In this document: positions 19,912 through 27,266 of the stretch, piece by piece
Position numbering within the stretch: position 1 is the first letter of the stretch
Layout: each line of letters begins with the position of its first letter
NCBI GenBank assembly: GCA_019634975.1
Contig: JAHCAI010000009.1
Coordinates: forward strand, 1-64,000
Direction: 5' to 3'
From: Burkholderiales bacterium
GTDB lineage: Bacteria; Pseudomonadota; Gammaproteobacteria; Burkholderiales; SG8-41
DNA length: 64,000 nt
Position numbers and translations under genes: made by a program
Notes under the pieces: generated by a model
What the model saw: only the letters and a program-made list of their open reading frames with translations
What the model was told of the DNA's origin: nothing
Database searches by the model: none

Positions 19912-20490
19912 TTACCGCAGCAGGCGCAGCGCCTCGGATTCGAGCCAGGCCACCGGCAGCATCAGCAGCAACTGGCAGGCCACCAGCAGGAACAGCGGCG
20001 ACAGGTCGACATTGCCGACCGGCGGGATGCGGCGCCGGAAGACGCGCAGGAAAGGCCGTGTCATCGCGTCGAGCAGCGGCGCGATCGGGCTGCCGGGGTT
20101 GATCCACGACAGCAGGGCCTGCAGCAGCGTGGCCACCAGCACGATGTAGATCAGCATCTTCACCACGCCGATCGCGGCGAGCAGCGCGAGGCCGACGGCG
20201 GCAAGACCGACCTCCGCGCCGAAACGGAAACCCCGCACCTGAAGCACGACCAGCAGCTCGAGCAGCTGCATCAGCCACGCGAGCAGCAGCGTCGGCAGGT
20301 CGATGCCCCACAGTCCGGGGATCACCCGCCGTGCCGGCTTCACCATGAAATCGGTCAGCGCATTGACGAAGTCGGCAAGCGGATTGCGATAGGGCGCGCG
20401 CACCCACTGCAGATAGAAGCGCAGCAGCAGCGCGAGCGTCAGCAGGCCGAAGGCGACCTGGGCGATGAAGATGAGGGCGTTGGCGAGCAT
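19912..20490 (-). CDS. yggT: YggT family membrane protein
   Basis: A 192-residue integral membrane protein with two YggT repeats, each having a hydrophobic helix pair and an RPF-like turn (VRAPYRNPLADFVN...PARRVIPG in the first, INPGSPIAPLLDAMTRPFLRVFRRRIPP in the second). Relatives are linked to ion homeostasis, osmotic-shock tolerance and membrane organisation. It sits 18 bp after proC in the common yggS-proC-yggT-yggU order, here interrupted only by a repeat element between yggS and proC. Confidence 0.92.
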   Translation of the reverse strand: MLANALIFIAQVAFGLLTLALLLRFYLQWVRAPYRNPLADFVNALTDFMVKPARRVIPGLWGIDLPTLLLAWLMQLLELLVVLQVRGFRFGAEVGLAAVGLALLAAIGVVKMLIYIVLVATLLQALLSWINPGSPIAPLLDAMTRPFLRVFRRRIPPVGNVDLSPLFLLVACQLLLMLPVAWLESEALRLLR

Positions 20491-20508
20491 ACGGAGCTTT
20501 TTCTGCGG

Positions 20509-21321
20509 TCAATCCCTGCCGAGGGTGTCGCCGAGTTCGGCCGAGCGCTCAGCCGCCGCACGCACCGCGCGGACGAAGGCCGCCTTGACCTGCGCCTCGT
20601 CCAGCGCAGCGATCGCGCGCTCCGTGGTGCCGCCCTTCGAGGTCACGCGCGCGCGCAGCGTGGCCGGATCCGCATCGCCGGCCATCGCGAGCTTCACCGC
20701 GCCGGCGAAGGTCTGCAGCGCGCTCCGGCGCGCGATGTCCGCGGGCAGCCCGAGCTCGCGCGCCGCCTGTTCCAGCGCCTCGATGACATAGAAGACATAG
20801 GCCGGCCCGCTGCCGGACACCGCCGTCACCGCGTCGAGCGCGCTTTCCTCCTTGACCCAGAAGGTTGTCCCGACCGCGGACAGCACCTCCTCGGCCGCGC
20901 TGCGCTGCCGGGCACTCACGCCGGGCAGGGCGTGCAGGCCGGTGATGCCGGCGGCCACCAGCGCGGGCGTGTTGGGCATCGCGCGCACGACGGCCGCATG
21001 ACCGCCCAGCCAGCGCGCGAGATCGCCGCCGCGGATGCCGGCGGCGATGCTGATGACCAGCTGGCCGCCCACTGCGGGCGCCAGCGCGGCGGCAACTTCG
21101 CGCATCTGCTGGGGCTTGACCGCCAGCACGATGCATTCCGAGTCCACCGCTGCAGCCGCGGGATCGGCCGAGGTGCGGATGCCGAACTGCTTCTCGAGGC
21201 GCGCACGGGCCTCGGGCAGCACGTCGACCGCGTGCAGCGTGGCCGGGGAGCGGCCCTGGCCGACGAGGCCGCCGATGATCGCCGCGGCCATGTTGCCGCC
21301 GCCGATGAATGCGATGTTCAT
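20509..21321 (-). CDS. proC: Pyrroline-5-carboxylate reductase
   Basis: A 270-residue NAD(P)H-dependent reductase, the last step of proline synthesis. The N-terminal FIGGGNMAAAIIGGL is the dinucleotide-binding motif. LAVKPQQM and VRAMPNTPALV are family blocks, and the C-terminal signature AVSGSGPAYVFYVIEAL...VTSKGGTTERAI is complete. The length is standard. The gene lies downstream of yggS in the same direction, with a heptad-repeat inverted pair in the 116-bp gap. Confidence 0.96.
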   Translation of the reverse strand: MNIAFIGGGNMAAAIIGGLVGQGRSPATLHAVDVLPEARARLEKQFGIRTSADPAAAAVDSECIVLAVKPQQMREVAAALAPAVGGQLVISIAAGIRGGDLARWLGGHAAVVRAMPNTPALVAAGITGLHALPGVSARQRSAAEEVLSAVGTTFWVKEESALDAVTAVSGSGPAYVFYVIEALEQAARELGLPADIARRSALQTFAGAVKLAMAGDADPATLRARVTSKGGTTERAIAALDEAQVKAAFVRAVRAAAERSAELGDTLGRD

Positions 21322-21343
21322 TGATGAAATCGGGCGAGCGGCC

Positions 21344-21456
21344 GGTGAGCGGTGAGCGGTGAACAGTGAACGGTGATCATCGATCAGGGCCGGTGTCCGG
21401 AATGAGTGAAGGTTCCGGGCATTATACGGTTCACTGCTTACCGTTCACCATTCACG
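21344..21456. repeat. Heptad-repeat inverted pair H2
   Basis: The left arm (21344-21378) repeats GGTGAGC / GGTGAAC-type units. The right arm (21425-21456) is a reverse-complement version (GTTCACTGCTTACCGTTCAC). The right arm runs into yggS and supplies its last codons, encoding VNGER and the stop. It occupies the yggS-proC gap and may form a long imperfect hairpin in the transcript. Confidence 0.65.
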
Positions 21457-22139
21457 GCTTGTCGTTTGCCGAAAATCGCGGTGCCCACGCGCACCAGGGT
21501 GGAGCCCTCCGCGATGGCCGACTCGAGATCGTCGGACATGCCCATCGACAGCGTATCGACGGCGGCATCCTCCGCCTGCAGCGGCAGCAGCAGCCGGCGC
21601 AGCAGCGCGAAGCGCCCGCGCTGCAGGGCCTTGTCCTGCGTCGGCTCGGGGATTGCCATCAGCCCGCGCAGCCGCAGCCGCGGCAGCCCGCGGATGAAGC
21701 CGGCGAGATCGCGCTCCGCGCCGGGCGCAAGGCCGCTCTTGCTGGCCTCGCCGCTGACGTTGACCTGGATCAGCACGTTCAGCGGCGGCAGCTGCGGCGG
21801 GCGCGCGTCGTTCAGGCGCTGCGCGACCTTCTCGCGCTCGATGCTGTGCACCCAGGCAAAATGTTCCGCGATCGGCCGCGTCTTGTTGCTCTGGACCGGG
21901 CCGATGAAATGCCACTCGATGCCCGGGAGCGGCAATTCCGCGATTTTCGCGACGCCTTCCTGCACGAAGTTCTCGCCGAAGGCATGCTGTCCGGCTTTCC
22001 AGGCGGCGAGCACGGCATCGGCACCGAAGGTCTTGCTGACCGCGAGCAGCTTCACGCTCTCCGGCGCGCGGTTTGCCGCTGCTGCTGCCCTTGCGATGCG
22101 CTGGTGTACGGCTTGCAAGTTCTCGGCGATTGTGGCCAT
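21438..22139 (-). CDS. yggS: YggS family pyridoxal-phosphate homeostasis protein
   Basis: A 233-residue PLP-binding TIM-barrel protein of the YggS/PROSC family. The PLP lysine lies in LLAVSKTFGADAV near residue 36, followed by FGENFVQEG, WHFIGPVQSNKT and the phosphate-binding LSMGMSDDLESAIAEGSTLVRVGTAIFG. It buffers free PLP and affects amino-acid pools; no catalytic activity is established for the family. The gene diverges from pilT across 133 bp, a common arrangement. Its final five codons derive from a repeat arm. Confidence 0.95.
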   Translation of the reverse strand: MATIAENLQAVHQRIARAAAAANRAPESVKLLAVSKTFGADAVLAAWKAGQHAFGENFVQEGVAKIAELPLPGIEWHFIGPVQSNKTRPIAEHFAWVHSIEREKVAQRLNDARPPQLPPLNVLIQVNVSGEASKSGLAPGAERDLAGFIRGLPRLRLRGLMAIPEPTQDKALQRGRFALLRRLLLPLQAEDAAVDTLSMGMSDDLESAIAEGSTLVRVGTAIFGKRQAVNGER

Positions 22140-22272
22140 AATTTCGACGCGCTCAGGGGCCGTAGTTCACTCGGGTTTCAGGCATGGAGTCAGGCAAGCC
22201 TGGCATGTCCAGGCGGATCCGGCATTCTGGCGCGAAGGCATTCCGCACAGCCCACTCCCAAGGGAATTATAA

Positions 22273-23313
22273 ATGGACATCTCCGAACTGCTCGCCTTCG
22301 TCGTCAAGAACAAAGCCTCCGACCTGCACCTGTCCGCCGGCCTGCCGCCGATGATCCGGGTGCACGGCGACGTGCGCCGCATCAACCTGCCGGCGCTGGA
22401 GCACAAGGACGTTCATGCGATGGTCTACGACATCATGAACGACGGCCAGCGCAAGTTCTACGAGGAAAACCTGGAGTGCGACTTTTCCTTCGCCATTCCC
22501 AACCTCGCCCGCTTCCGCGTCAACGCCTTCGTCCAGCACCGCGGTGCCGGCGCAGTGTTCCGGACCATTCCCTCGAAAGTGCTGAGCCTCGAGGACCTGA
22601 AGGCGCCGAAGGTGTTCGTCGACATCGCCAACCAGCCGCGCGGCGTGGTGCTGGTCACCGGACCGACCGGTTCGGGCAAGTCGACGACGCTGGCGGCGAT
22701 GGTCAACCACATCAACGAAAACGAGCAGGGCCACATCCTGACGGTGGAGGACCCGATCGAATTCGTGCACGAATCGAAAAAGTGCCTGATCAACCAGCGC
22801 GAGGTCGGCCCGCACACGCTGTCCTTTTCCAACGCGCTGCGCTCGGCGCTGCGCGAGGACCCGGACATCATCCTGGTCGGCGAGATGCGCGACCTCGAGA
22901 CCATCCGCCTCGCGCTGACCGCTGCCGAGACCGGCCACCTGGTGTTCGGCACGCTGCACACCAGTTCCGCGGCGAAGACCATCGACCGGATCATCGACGT
23001 GTTCCCGGCCGAGGAGAAGGAAATGATGCGCGCGATGCTGTCGGAGTCGCTGCGCGCGGTGATCTCGCAGACCCTGCTCAAGACCAAGGACGGCAGCGGC
23101 CGCGCCGCTGCGCACGAGATCATGATCGGCACGCCGGCGATCCGCAACCTGATCCGCGAGAACAAGGTGGCGCAGATGTATTCGGCGATCCAGACCGGCG
23201 CCCAGCTCGGCATGCAGACGCTGGACCAGAACCTGGTCGACCTGGTCAAGCGCAACATCGTTTCCGCCGACGAGGCGCGCGGCAAGGCGATGAACAAGGA
23301 TCTGTTCCGCTGA
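22273..23313 (+). CDS. pilT: Type IV pilus retraction ATPase PilT
   Basis: A 346-residue hexameric ATPase that depolymerises type IV pili, driving twitching motility and DNA uptake. The Walker A motif TGPTGSGKST lies near residue 129. The Asp box (EDPIEFVH), Walker B (ILVGEMRDLETI) and His box (TAAETGHLVFGTLHT) follow. The C-terminal AIRNLIRENK motif is specific to PilT. ATG 22273 follows AAGGGAA. pilU lies 40 bp downstream, forming the usual pilTU pair. Confidence 0.97.
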   Translation: MDISELLAFVVKNKASDLHLSAGLPPMIRVHGDVRRINLPALEHKDVHAMVYDIMNDGQRKFYEENLECDFSFAIPNLARFRVNAFVQHRGAGAVFRTIPSKVLSLEDLKAPKVFVDIANQPRGVVLVTGPTGSGKSTTLAAMVNHINENEQGHILTVEDPIEFVHESKKCLINQREVGPHTLSFSNALRSALREDPDIILVGEMRDLETIRLALTAAETGHLVFGTLHTSSAAKTIDRIIDVFPAEEKEMMRAMLSESLRAVISQTLLKTKDGSGRAAAHEIMIGTPAIRNLIRENKVAQMYSAIQTGAQLGMQTLDQNLVDLVKRNIVSADEARGKAMNKDLFR

Positions 23314-23353
23314 TCCCCGCGGGGGCGCCGGCGGTCATCTAGGAGAGCAAGGC

Positions 23354-24490
23354 ATGGAAAGAGAACAGGCAGTCAAGTTCATGCACGACCTGCTGAAGGC
23401 GATGGTCTCGAAGAAGGCCTCCGACCTGTTCATCACCGTCGGGTTCCCGCCGGCGATCAAGCTGGACGGCAAGATGACGCCGGTGGCGAGCCAGGCGCTG
23501 ACCGCGCAGCACACCGCCGAACTCGCGCGCGGCATCATGAACGACAAGCAGGCCGGCGAGTTCGAGGCGACCAAGGAGTGCAACTTCGCGATCAGCCCCG
23601 GCGACATCGGGCGCTTCCGCGTCAACGCCTTCATGCAGCAGGGCCGCGTCGGCATGGTGCTGCGGACCATCAACACCTCGATCCCGAAGTTCGACGACCT
23701 CAGGCTGCCGCCGGTGCTGAAGGACGTGGTGATGACCAAGCGGGGCCTCATAATCATGGTCGGCGGCACCGGCTCGGGCAAGTCGACCTCGCTCGCCGCG
23801 ATGATCGGCTACCGCAACGAGAACAGCTACGGCCATATCATCACCATCGAGGACCCGATCGAATACGTGCACGACCACAAGAACTGCGTGGTCACCCAGC
23901 GCGAGGTCGGCGTCGACACCGAGTCCTGGCATGCGGCGCTGAAGAACACGCTGCGCCAGGCGCCGGACGTGATCCTGATCGGCGAGATCCGCGACCGCGA
24001 CACCATGGACCACGCGATCGCCTTCGCCGAGACCGGCCACCTCGCGATGGCGACGCTGCACGCCAACAGCGCCAACCAGGCGCTGGACCGCATCATCAAC
24101 TTCTTCCCGGAAGAGCGTAAGCAGCAGCTGCTGATGGACCTGTCGCTGAACATCCGTGCGCTGGTGTCGCAGCGCCTGATCCCGAAAAAGGACGGCAAGG
24201 GGCGCGCCGCGGCGGTCGAGATCATGCTCAACTCGCCGCTGATCTCCGACCTGATCTTCAAGGGCGAGGTGCACGAGATCAAGAGCATCATGGCCAAGTC
24301 GCGCGAGCTGGGCATGCAGACCTTCGACCAGCACCTGTTCGACCTCTACGAGGCCGGCGAGATCAGCTACGAGGACGCGCTGCGCAACGCCGACTCGATG
24401 AACGAACTGCGGCTGATGATCAAGCTGAACAGCAAGGATGCCAAGGACAAGGACGTCATGACCGGCATCGAGCACCTCAACCTTGTCTGA
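23354..24490 (+). CDS. pilU: PilT-like retraction ATPase PilU
   Basis: A 378-residue PilT paralogue that assists forceful pilus retraction. It has the same ATPase blocks: Walker A GGTGSGKSTS near residue 135, ILIGEIRDRDTM and AETGHLAMATLHANSANQ. Compared with PilT it has a longer C-terminus (ELRLMIKLNSKDAKDKD...) and lacks the PilT-specific AIRNLIRE helix. The ATG at 23354 follows AGGAGAG. A strong hairpin terminator lies 22 bp after the stop. Confidence 0.96.
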   Translation: MEREQAVKFMHDLLKAMVSKKASDLFITVGFPPAIKLDGKMTPVASQALTAQHTAELARGIMNDKQAGEFEATKECNFAISPGDIGRFRVNAFMQQGRVGMVLRTINTSIPKFDDLRLPPVLKDVVMTKRGLIIMVGGTGSGKSTSLAAMIGYRNENSYGHIITIEDPIEYVHDHKNCVVTQREVGVDTESWHAALKNTLRQAPDVILIGEIRDRDTMDHAIAFAETGHLAMATLHANSANQALDRIINFFPEERKQQLLMDLSLNIRALVSQRLIPKKDGKGRAAAVEIMLNSPLISDLIFKGEVHEIKSIMAKSRELGMQTFDQHLFDLYEAGEISYEDALRNADSMNELRLMIKLNSKDAKDKDVMTGIEHLNLV

Positions 24491-24512
24491 TCCGCAGTCT
24501 TCTGCGCAACCA

Positions 24513-24537
24513 CGCCGGCCCCCGGGCCGGCGTTTTT
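24513..24537 (+). terminator. Rho-independent terminator after pilU
   Basis: A 9-bp perfect GC stem (CGCCGGCCC / GGGCCGGCG, loop of two) is followed by TTTTT. It ends four bases before the start codon of the next gene, so that gene cannot have its own upstream leader with a normal ribosome site. Confidence 0.9.
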
Positions 24538-24541
24538 GTTG

Positions 24542-25294
24542 ATGGATGCCGTTCCCTTCGGCCTCGCGACCTGGGCGGCCTGCGCCGTCATCGTCGGCGG
24601 CGCCTACGTGATTTTCGGCATCACCGCCTTCGGCGCGGCGATGTTCACGGTGCCGGCGCTGTCGTACTTCTTCCCGCTCGACTACGTGTTGCCGATGTGC
24701 GTGATCCTCGATGTCTCGGCGGCCTTCGCGCTCGGCTCGCGTTTCTCGAAAGACGCCGACCGCGGCGAGCTGAAATGGATGGCGCCGTTCTCGCTGGCCG
24801 GCGCGGTGGCCGGCGTCACCGCGCTGGTGACCCTGCCCCAGCAGGCGACCATCGCCGCCTTCGGCGTGTTCTTGTTTTTCTACGGGCTCTATTCCCTGCT
24901 GTCCCGCGCGCCGCAGATCGGCGTCGCGCGCCATCCCTGGGCGGTCATTTCAGGTTTCTGTGGCGGCGCCGCCGGCACGCTGTTCGGCGTCGGCGCGCCG
25001 CCCTATGCGATCTACCTGTCGCGCCGACTGCCCGACAAGGCGGTGCTGCGCGCGACGCTGTCGAACATGGTGCTGCTGTCGACGTCCATCCGCGCGCTGG
25101 TGTTCCTCGCCGGCGGCCTGATGCTGTGGGACCGCATCCTCGGCGCACTGCTGCTGATGCCCTTCGCGCTCGGCGGCATCTGGGCCGGCCACCGCATCCA
25201 GCTGAAGGCTTCGCGCGAGACGCTGTTGAAGGTGATCGGCGTGCTGCTGCTGCTGATCGGGAGTTCTCTGATCCTGCGCGTGTGTGGATCATAA
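24542..25294 (+). CDS. TauE/SafE family (TSUP) anion permease
   Basis: A 250-residue membrane protein with about eight hydrophobic segments in two homologous halves. The first half carries VIFGITAFGAAMFTVPALSYFFPL and the second CGGAAGTLFGVGAPPYAIYLSRR, both typical of the sulfite exporter TauE/SafE family. Substrates in the family are small sulfur or organic anions; none can be assigned here. The first helix begins at once, so the ATG at 24542 (or the TTGs just before) must be close to the true start. That start is immediately after the pilU terminator U-tract, so a leaderless mRNA or a promoter within pilU's end is likely. Confidence 0.85.
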   Translation: MDAVPFGLATWAACAVIVGGAYVIFGITAFGAAMFTVPALSYFFPLDYVLPMCVILDVSAAFALGSRFSKDADRGELKWMAPFSLAGAVAGVTALVTLPQQATIAAFGVFLFFYGLYSLLSRAPQIGVARHPWAVISGFCGGAAGTLFGVGAPPYAIYLSRRLPDKAVLRATLSNMVLLSTSIRALVFLAGGLMLWDRILGALLLMPFALGGIWAGHRIQLKASRETLLKVIGVLLLLIGSSLILRVCGS

Positions 25295-25314
25295 CCATTT
25301 GTTTTTATTCATAT
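25290..25314 (-). repeat. AT-rich 25-bp dispersed motif, copy B
   Basis: On the minus strand it reads ATATGAATAAAAACA then AATGGTTATG. It is 22/25 identical to copy A. It overlaps the stop codon of the permease gene and lies in the 46-bp gap before the hydroxy-acid dehydrogenase gene. The surrounding bases up to 25327 are also AT-rich and could include that gene's promoter. Confidence 0.7.
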
Positions 25315-25340
25315 TTTTGTAGTTTTACCGGAGCGGACAT

Positions 25341-26498
25341 ATGACGGAACAGACCCTCGGCGCCTACGACATCGCCGACCTGCGCGAGCTGGCGCGCCGG
25401 CGTTTGCCCAAGGGCGTATTCGAATTCTTCGACCGCGGCAATGGCGACGAGGTCGCGCTGGTGAACAACCGCGCCGCGTTCGAACGCATCAAGCTCGAAC
25501 CGCACATGCTGGTCGATACGTCCCGGCGCAGCCTCGCCACCACGCTCTACGGCAAACCCCTGGCAATGCCGCTGGTGGTCGGGCCCACCGGATCGGCGGG
25601 ACTGGCCTGGTACGAAGGTGAACTGGAACTCGCGCGCGCGGCAAAGGCCGCAGGCATACCGTACACCTTGGCCACCGGTTCGATGACTTCACTCGAGCGT
25701 GTCGCTGCCGAGGCCGGCGGCAATCTCTGGTTCCAGGTCTATATGTGGCCCGACCGTGCCGCCTCGCATGCGCTGATCGAACGCGCGAGGGCGGCGGGTT
25801 ACGAGGCGCTGGTGGTCACCGTCGACACGCCGGTGACCCCTGGGCGCGAATACAACCTGAGGAACGGCATGACCGTGCCCTTCCGCTTCACCCGCCGCAA
25901 CGTCACCGATGTGATGCTGCATCCGCGCTGGCTCGCCGGCGTGCTGCTCAAGTACCTGCTCACCAGCGGCATGCCGCGTTACGAAAACTATCCAGTGGCG
26001 ATGAAAGCGAAAATCACCGCCTTGCCGATGGGTCGTTCGATGACCGTCACCGACTCTCTGACCTGGGACGACCTGCGCGCGATCCGCAAACTGTGGCCGC
26101 ATGCGCTGATGGTCAAAGGCATCCTGCGTGCCGAAGACGCGAAGCTCGCGGCCGATTGCGGCGCCGACGGCGTCATTGTCTCCAATCACGGCGGCCGCGC
26201 GGTCGACAGCACGCGCGCGCCGATCGAGATCCTGCCCGAAGTGGTGGCGGCCGTCGGCAGCCGCGCCACGGTGATCGTCGACAGCGGTTTCCGCCGCGGC
26301 ACCGACGTGGTCAAGGCGCTGGCGCTGGGCGCCAATGCCGTGATGATCGGCCGCGCCACGCTCTACGGCACCGCGGTGGCGGGTGAAGCAGGCGCGGCGC
26401 GGGCGATCGAGATTTACCGCGACGAGATTGACCGGCTGCTGGCGCTGATCGGATGTCCGGATGTCAGCGCGCTGGATGCGGGGTATCTCGCGCGCTGA
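25341..26498 (+). CDS. FMN-dependent alpha-hydroxy-acid dehydrogenase
   Basis: A 385-residue TIM-barrel flavoprotein of the L-lactate dehydrogenase / mandelate dehydrogenase / glycolate oxidase family. FMN and substrate residues are visible: PTGSAGLAW, the VVTVDTPV strand, MVKGILRAEDA (FMN lysine), the active-site His in SNHGGRAVDS near residue 283, and DSGFRRGTDVVKALALGA. It oxidises an (S)-2-hydroxy acid to the keto acid, passing electrons to the respiratory chain or to oxygen. Lactate versus mandelate cannot be decided by eye. The gene's 3' end lies 35 bp from the surviving part of the integron integrase gene. Confidence 0.92.
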   Translation: MTEQTLGAYDIADLRELARRRLPKGVFEFFDRGNGDEVALVNNRAAFERIKLEPHMLVDTSRRSLATTLYGKPLAMPLVVGPTGSAGLAWYEGELELARAAKAAGIPYTLATGSMTSLERVAAEAGGNLWFQVYMWPDRAASHALIERARAAGYEALVVTVDTPVTPGREYNLRNGMTVPFRFTRRNVTDVMLHPRWLAGVLLKYLLTSGMPRYENYPVAMKAKITALPMGRSMTVTDSLTWDDLRAIRKLWPHALMVKGILRAEDAKLAADCGADGVIVSNHGGRAVDSTRAPIEILPEVVAAVGSRATVIVDSGFRRGTDVVKALALGANAVMIGRATLYGTAVAGEAGAARAIEIYRDEIDRLLALIGCPDVSALDAGYLAR

Positions 26499-26532
26499 GG
26501 ATTGCGGTGGCCCATCGGGGGTCAAGCGGGGC

Positions 26533-26763
26533 GACATTGCGCTCGCGCGCGAGATGATTGAGAAATGCCGTGACTGCCGGCTCGCCCAGTTCTGCAGGAT
26601 GGAGCTTGCCGTGAAAATAGACAAAACGTTTGATCCAGTGCACGTAGCTGTCCTCGGTGCGCGAGCTGTAATGCTTGCGCCGGACGGCATCCTGCACCAA
26701 CTGCAGCAATTTTGGTTTGGTGGTGGCCGCAGCCACCCCTGGATTGGTGTCATCCGCCGCCAT
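26533..26763 (-). pseudogene. Truncated integron integrase (5' remnant of intI)
   Basis: The N-terminal 77 or so residues of an IntI-type tyrosine recombinase. KLLQLVQDAVRRKHYSSRTE, then DSYVHWIKRFVYFHGKLHPA and LGEPAVTAFLNHLARERNVA, follow the SAM-like DNA-binding N-domain of integron integrases (compare the RTEQAYVNWVRAFIRFHG region of IntI1, recalled). After NVA the frame runs on about 20 unrelated codons into the end of the dehydrogenase gene. The catalytic domain, with its Arg-His-Arg-Tyr residues, is absent. Orientation is canonical: intI points away from attI and the cassettes on the other strand. The remnant cannot recombine DNA. Confidence 0.85.
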
Positions 26764-26817
26764 TTGCGCCCCCCGAATGATTTGCAGTCAGATCATTCGA
26801 TCAACGCACCGGAAGGG

Positions 26818-26846
26818 TTGAGGATGACGCGGGGCGGGCTTATGAT
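26818..26846 (+). promoter_or_regulatory. Putative cassette promoter Pc
   Basis: TTGAGG (26818-26823) and TATGAT (26841-26846) are separated by exactly 17 bp and point into the cassettes. This is a near-consensus sigma-70 promoter between the integrase start and attI, where Pc lies in other integrons. No other good promoter is seen ahead of the cassettes. Confidence 0.65.
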
Positions 26847-26932
26847 GGGCACTGTTCAGGTGCAAAATGTCAACTAAAAACGGCACCTAAATTTGGCAAC
26901 TAAAAAATGTCAACTACTACACGTTAGATGCC
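26847..26932 (+). other. Putative attI site
   Basis: The region ends in the crossover core GTTAGATGCC (26923-26932). Upstream it carries a perfect 13-bp direct repeat AAAATGTCAACTA at 26864-26876 and 26904-26916, 40 bp apart, and a CAACTAAAAA repeat at 26871 and 26897. Such direct repeats are the accessory integrase sites DR1/DR2 of attI in known integrons. GGCACCTAA at 26882 is a near inverted copy of TTAGATGCC. Confidence 0.65.
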
Positions 26933-27257
26933 ATGGAGGTATGCCGTGAGCGCGAATGAAGTGAAAGATCTTCTACTTTGGTCGCTTGGTATTAACTATG
27001 TGTTGCTTCTGATTTGGGCTGGTGCCTTCATCTGGGCACACGACTGGATGTACAAGCTGCACGGCCGTTGGTTCAAGTTGTCTGTCGAAGCCTTCGACGC
27101 TATCCATTACGCCGGCATGGCTATCTACAAAATCGGCATATTCCTGCTTAACCTGGCGCCATTGCTTGCACTGTACTTCATTACGTGAGGCGCGCATGGC
27201 ATCTAACAACTCGCTGAAGGCCGACGGTGCTAACGCACTGCAGCCTTAGCTCGAACG
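26924..27257 (+). mobile_element. Integron gene cassette 1
   Basis: A 334-bp unit bounded by G/TT crossover points at 26923/26924 and 27257/27258. It holds one gene (26946-27188) and a 3' attC. The R'' of that attC, GGCATCTAAC (27198-27207), is the exact reverse complement of GTTAGATGCC at the cassette's own 5' boundary. This is expected when a circular cassette has been opened at its attC. Base composition is clearly lower in GC than the flanking genes. Confidence 0.8.
26946..27188 (+). CDS. Cassette-encoded small membrane protein (DUF6868-like)
   Basis: An 80-residue protein with two hydrophobic helices: LLLWSLGINYVLLLIWAGAF (about 7-26) and MAIYKIGIFLLNLAPLLALY (about 59-78). Between them is the amphipathic segment HDWMYKLHGRWFKLSVEAFD. 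It resembles DUF6868, a small membrane family that I recall from gene cassettes and environmental genomes; function is unknown. The GTG at 26946 follows GGAGG at six bases and is preferred. The alternative ATG at 26928 lies inside the attI core. Transcription would come from Pc. Confidence 0.7.
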   Translation: MSANEVKDLLLWSLGINYVLLLIWAGAFIWAHDWMYKLHGRWFKLSVEAFDAIHYAGMAIYKIGIFLLNLAPLLALYFIT

Positions 27258-27266
27258 TTAGGCATC
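27198..27266 (+). repeat. attC site of cassette 1
   Basis: The four core boxes are present. R'' is ATCTAAC (27201-27207) and R' is GTTAGGC (27257-27263). L'' is GCTGAAGGC (27213-27221) and L' is GCCTTAGC (27243-27250), which pair except for one extra G in L'', the extrahelical base that guides strand choice by IntI. The tip forms GTGC-TAAC-GCAC (27227-27238). Confidence 0.85.

Noticed and set aside
21344..21456. CRISPR array in the heptad-repeat region
   Set aside because: Units are 7 bp and contiguous or inverted, with no spacers and no cas genes.
26847..26868. LexA box controlling intI
   Set aside because: CTGT at 26852 is followed after 8 bases by AAAA, not ACAG. Only a half site.
26461..26877. 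A 138-codon plus-strand frame over the integrase remnant
   Set aside because: Overlaps the IntI-like frame and the dehydrogenase end; the opposite strand has the convincing protein.
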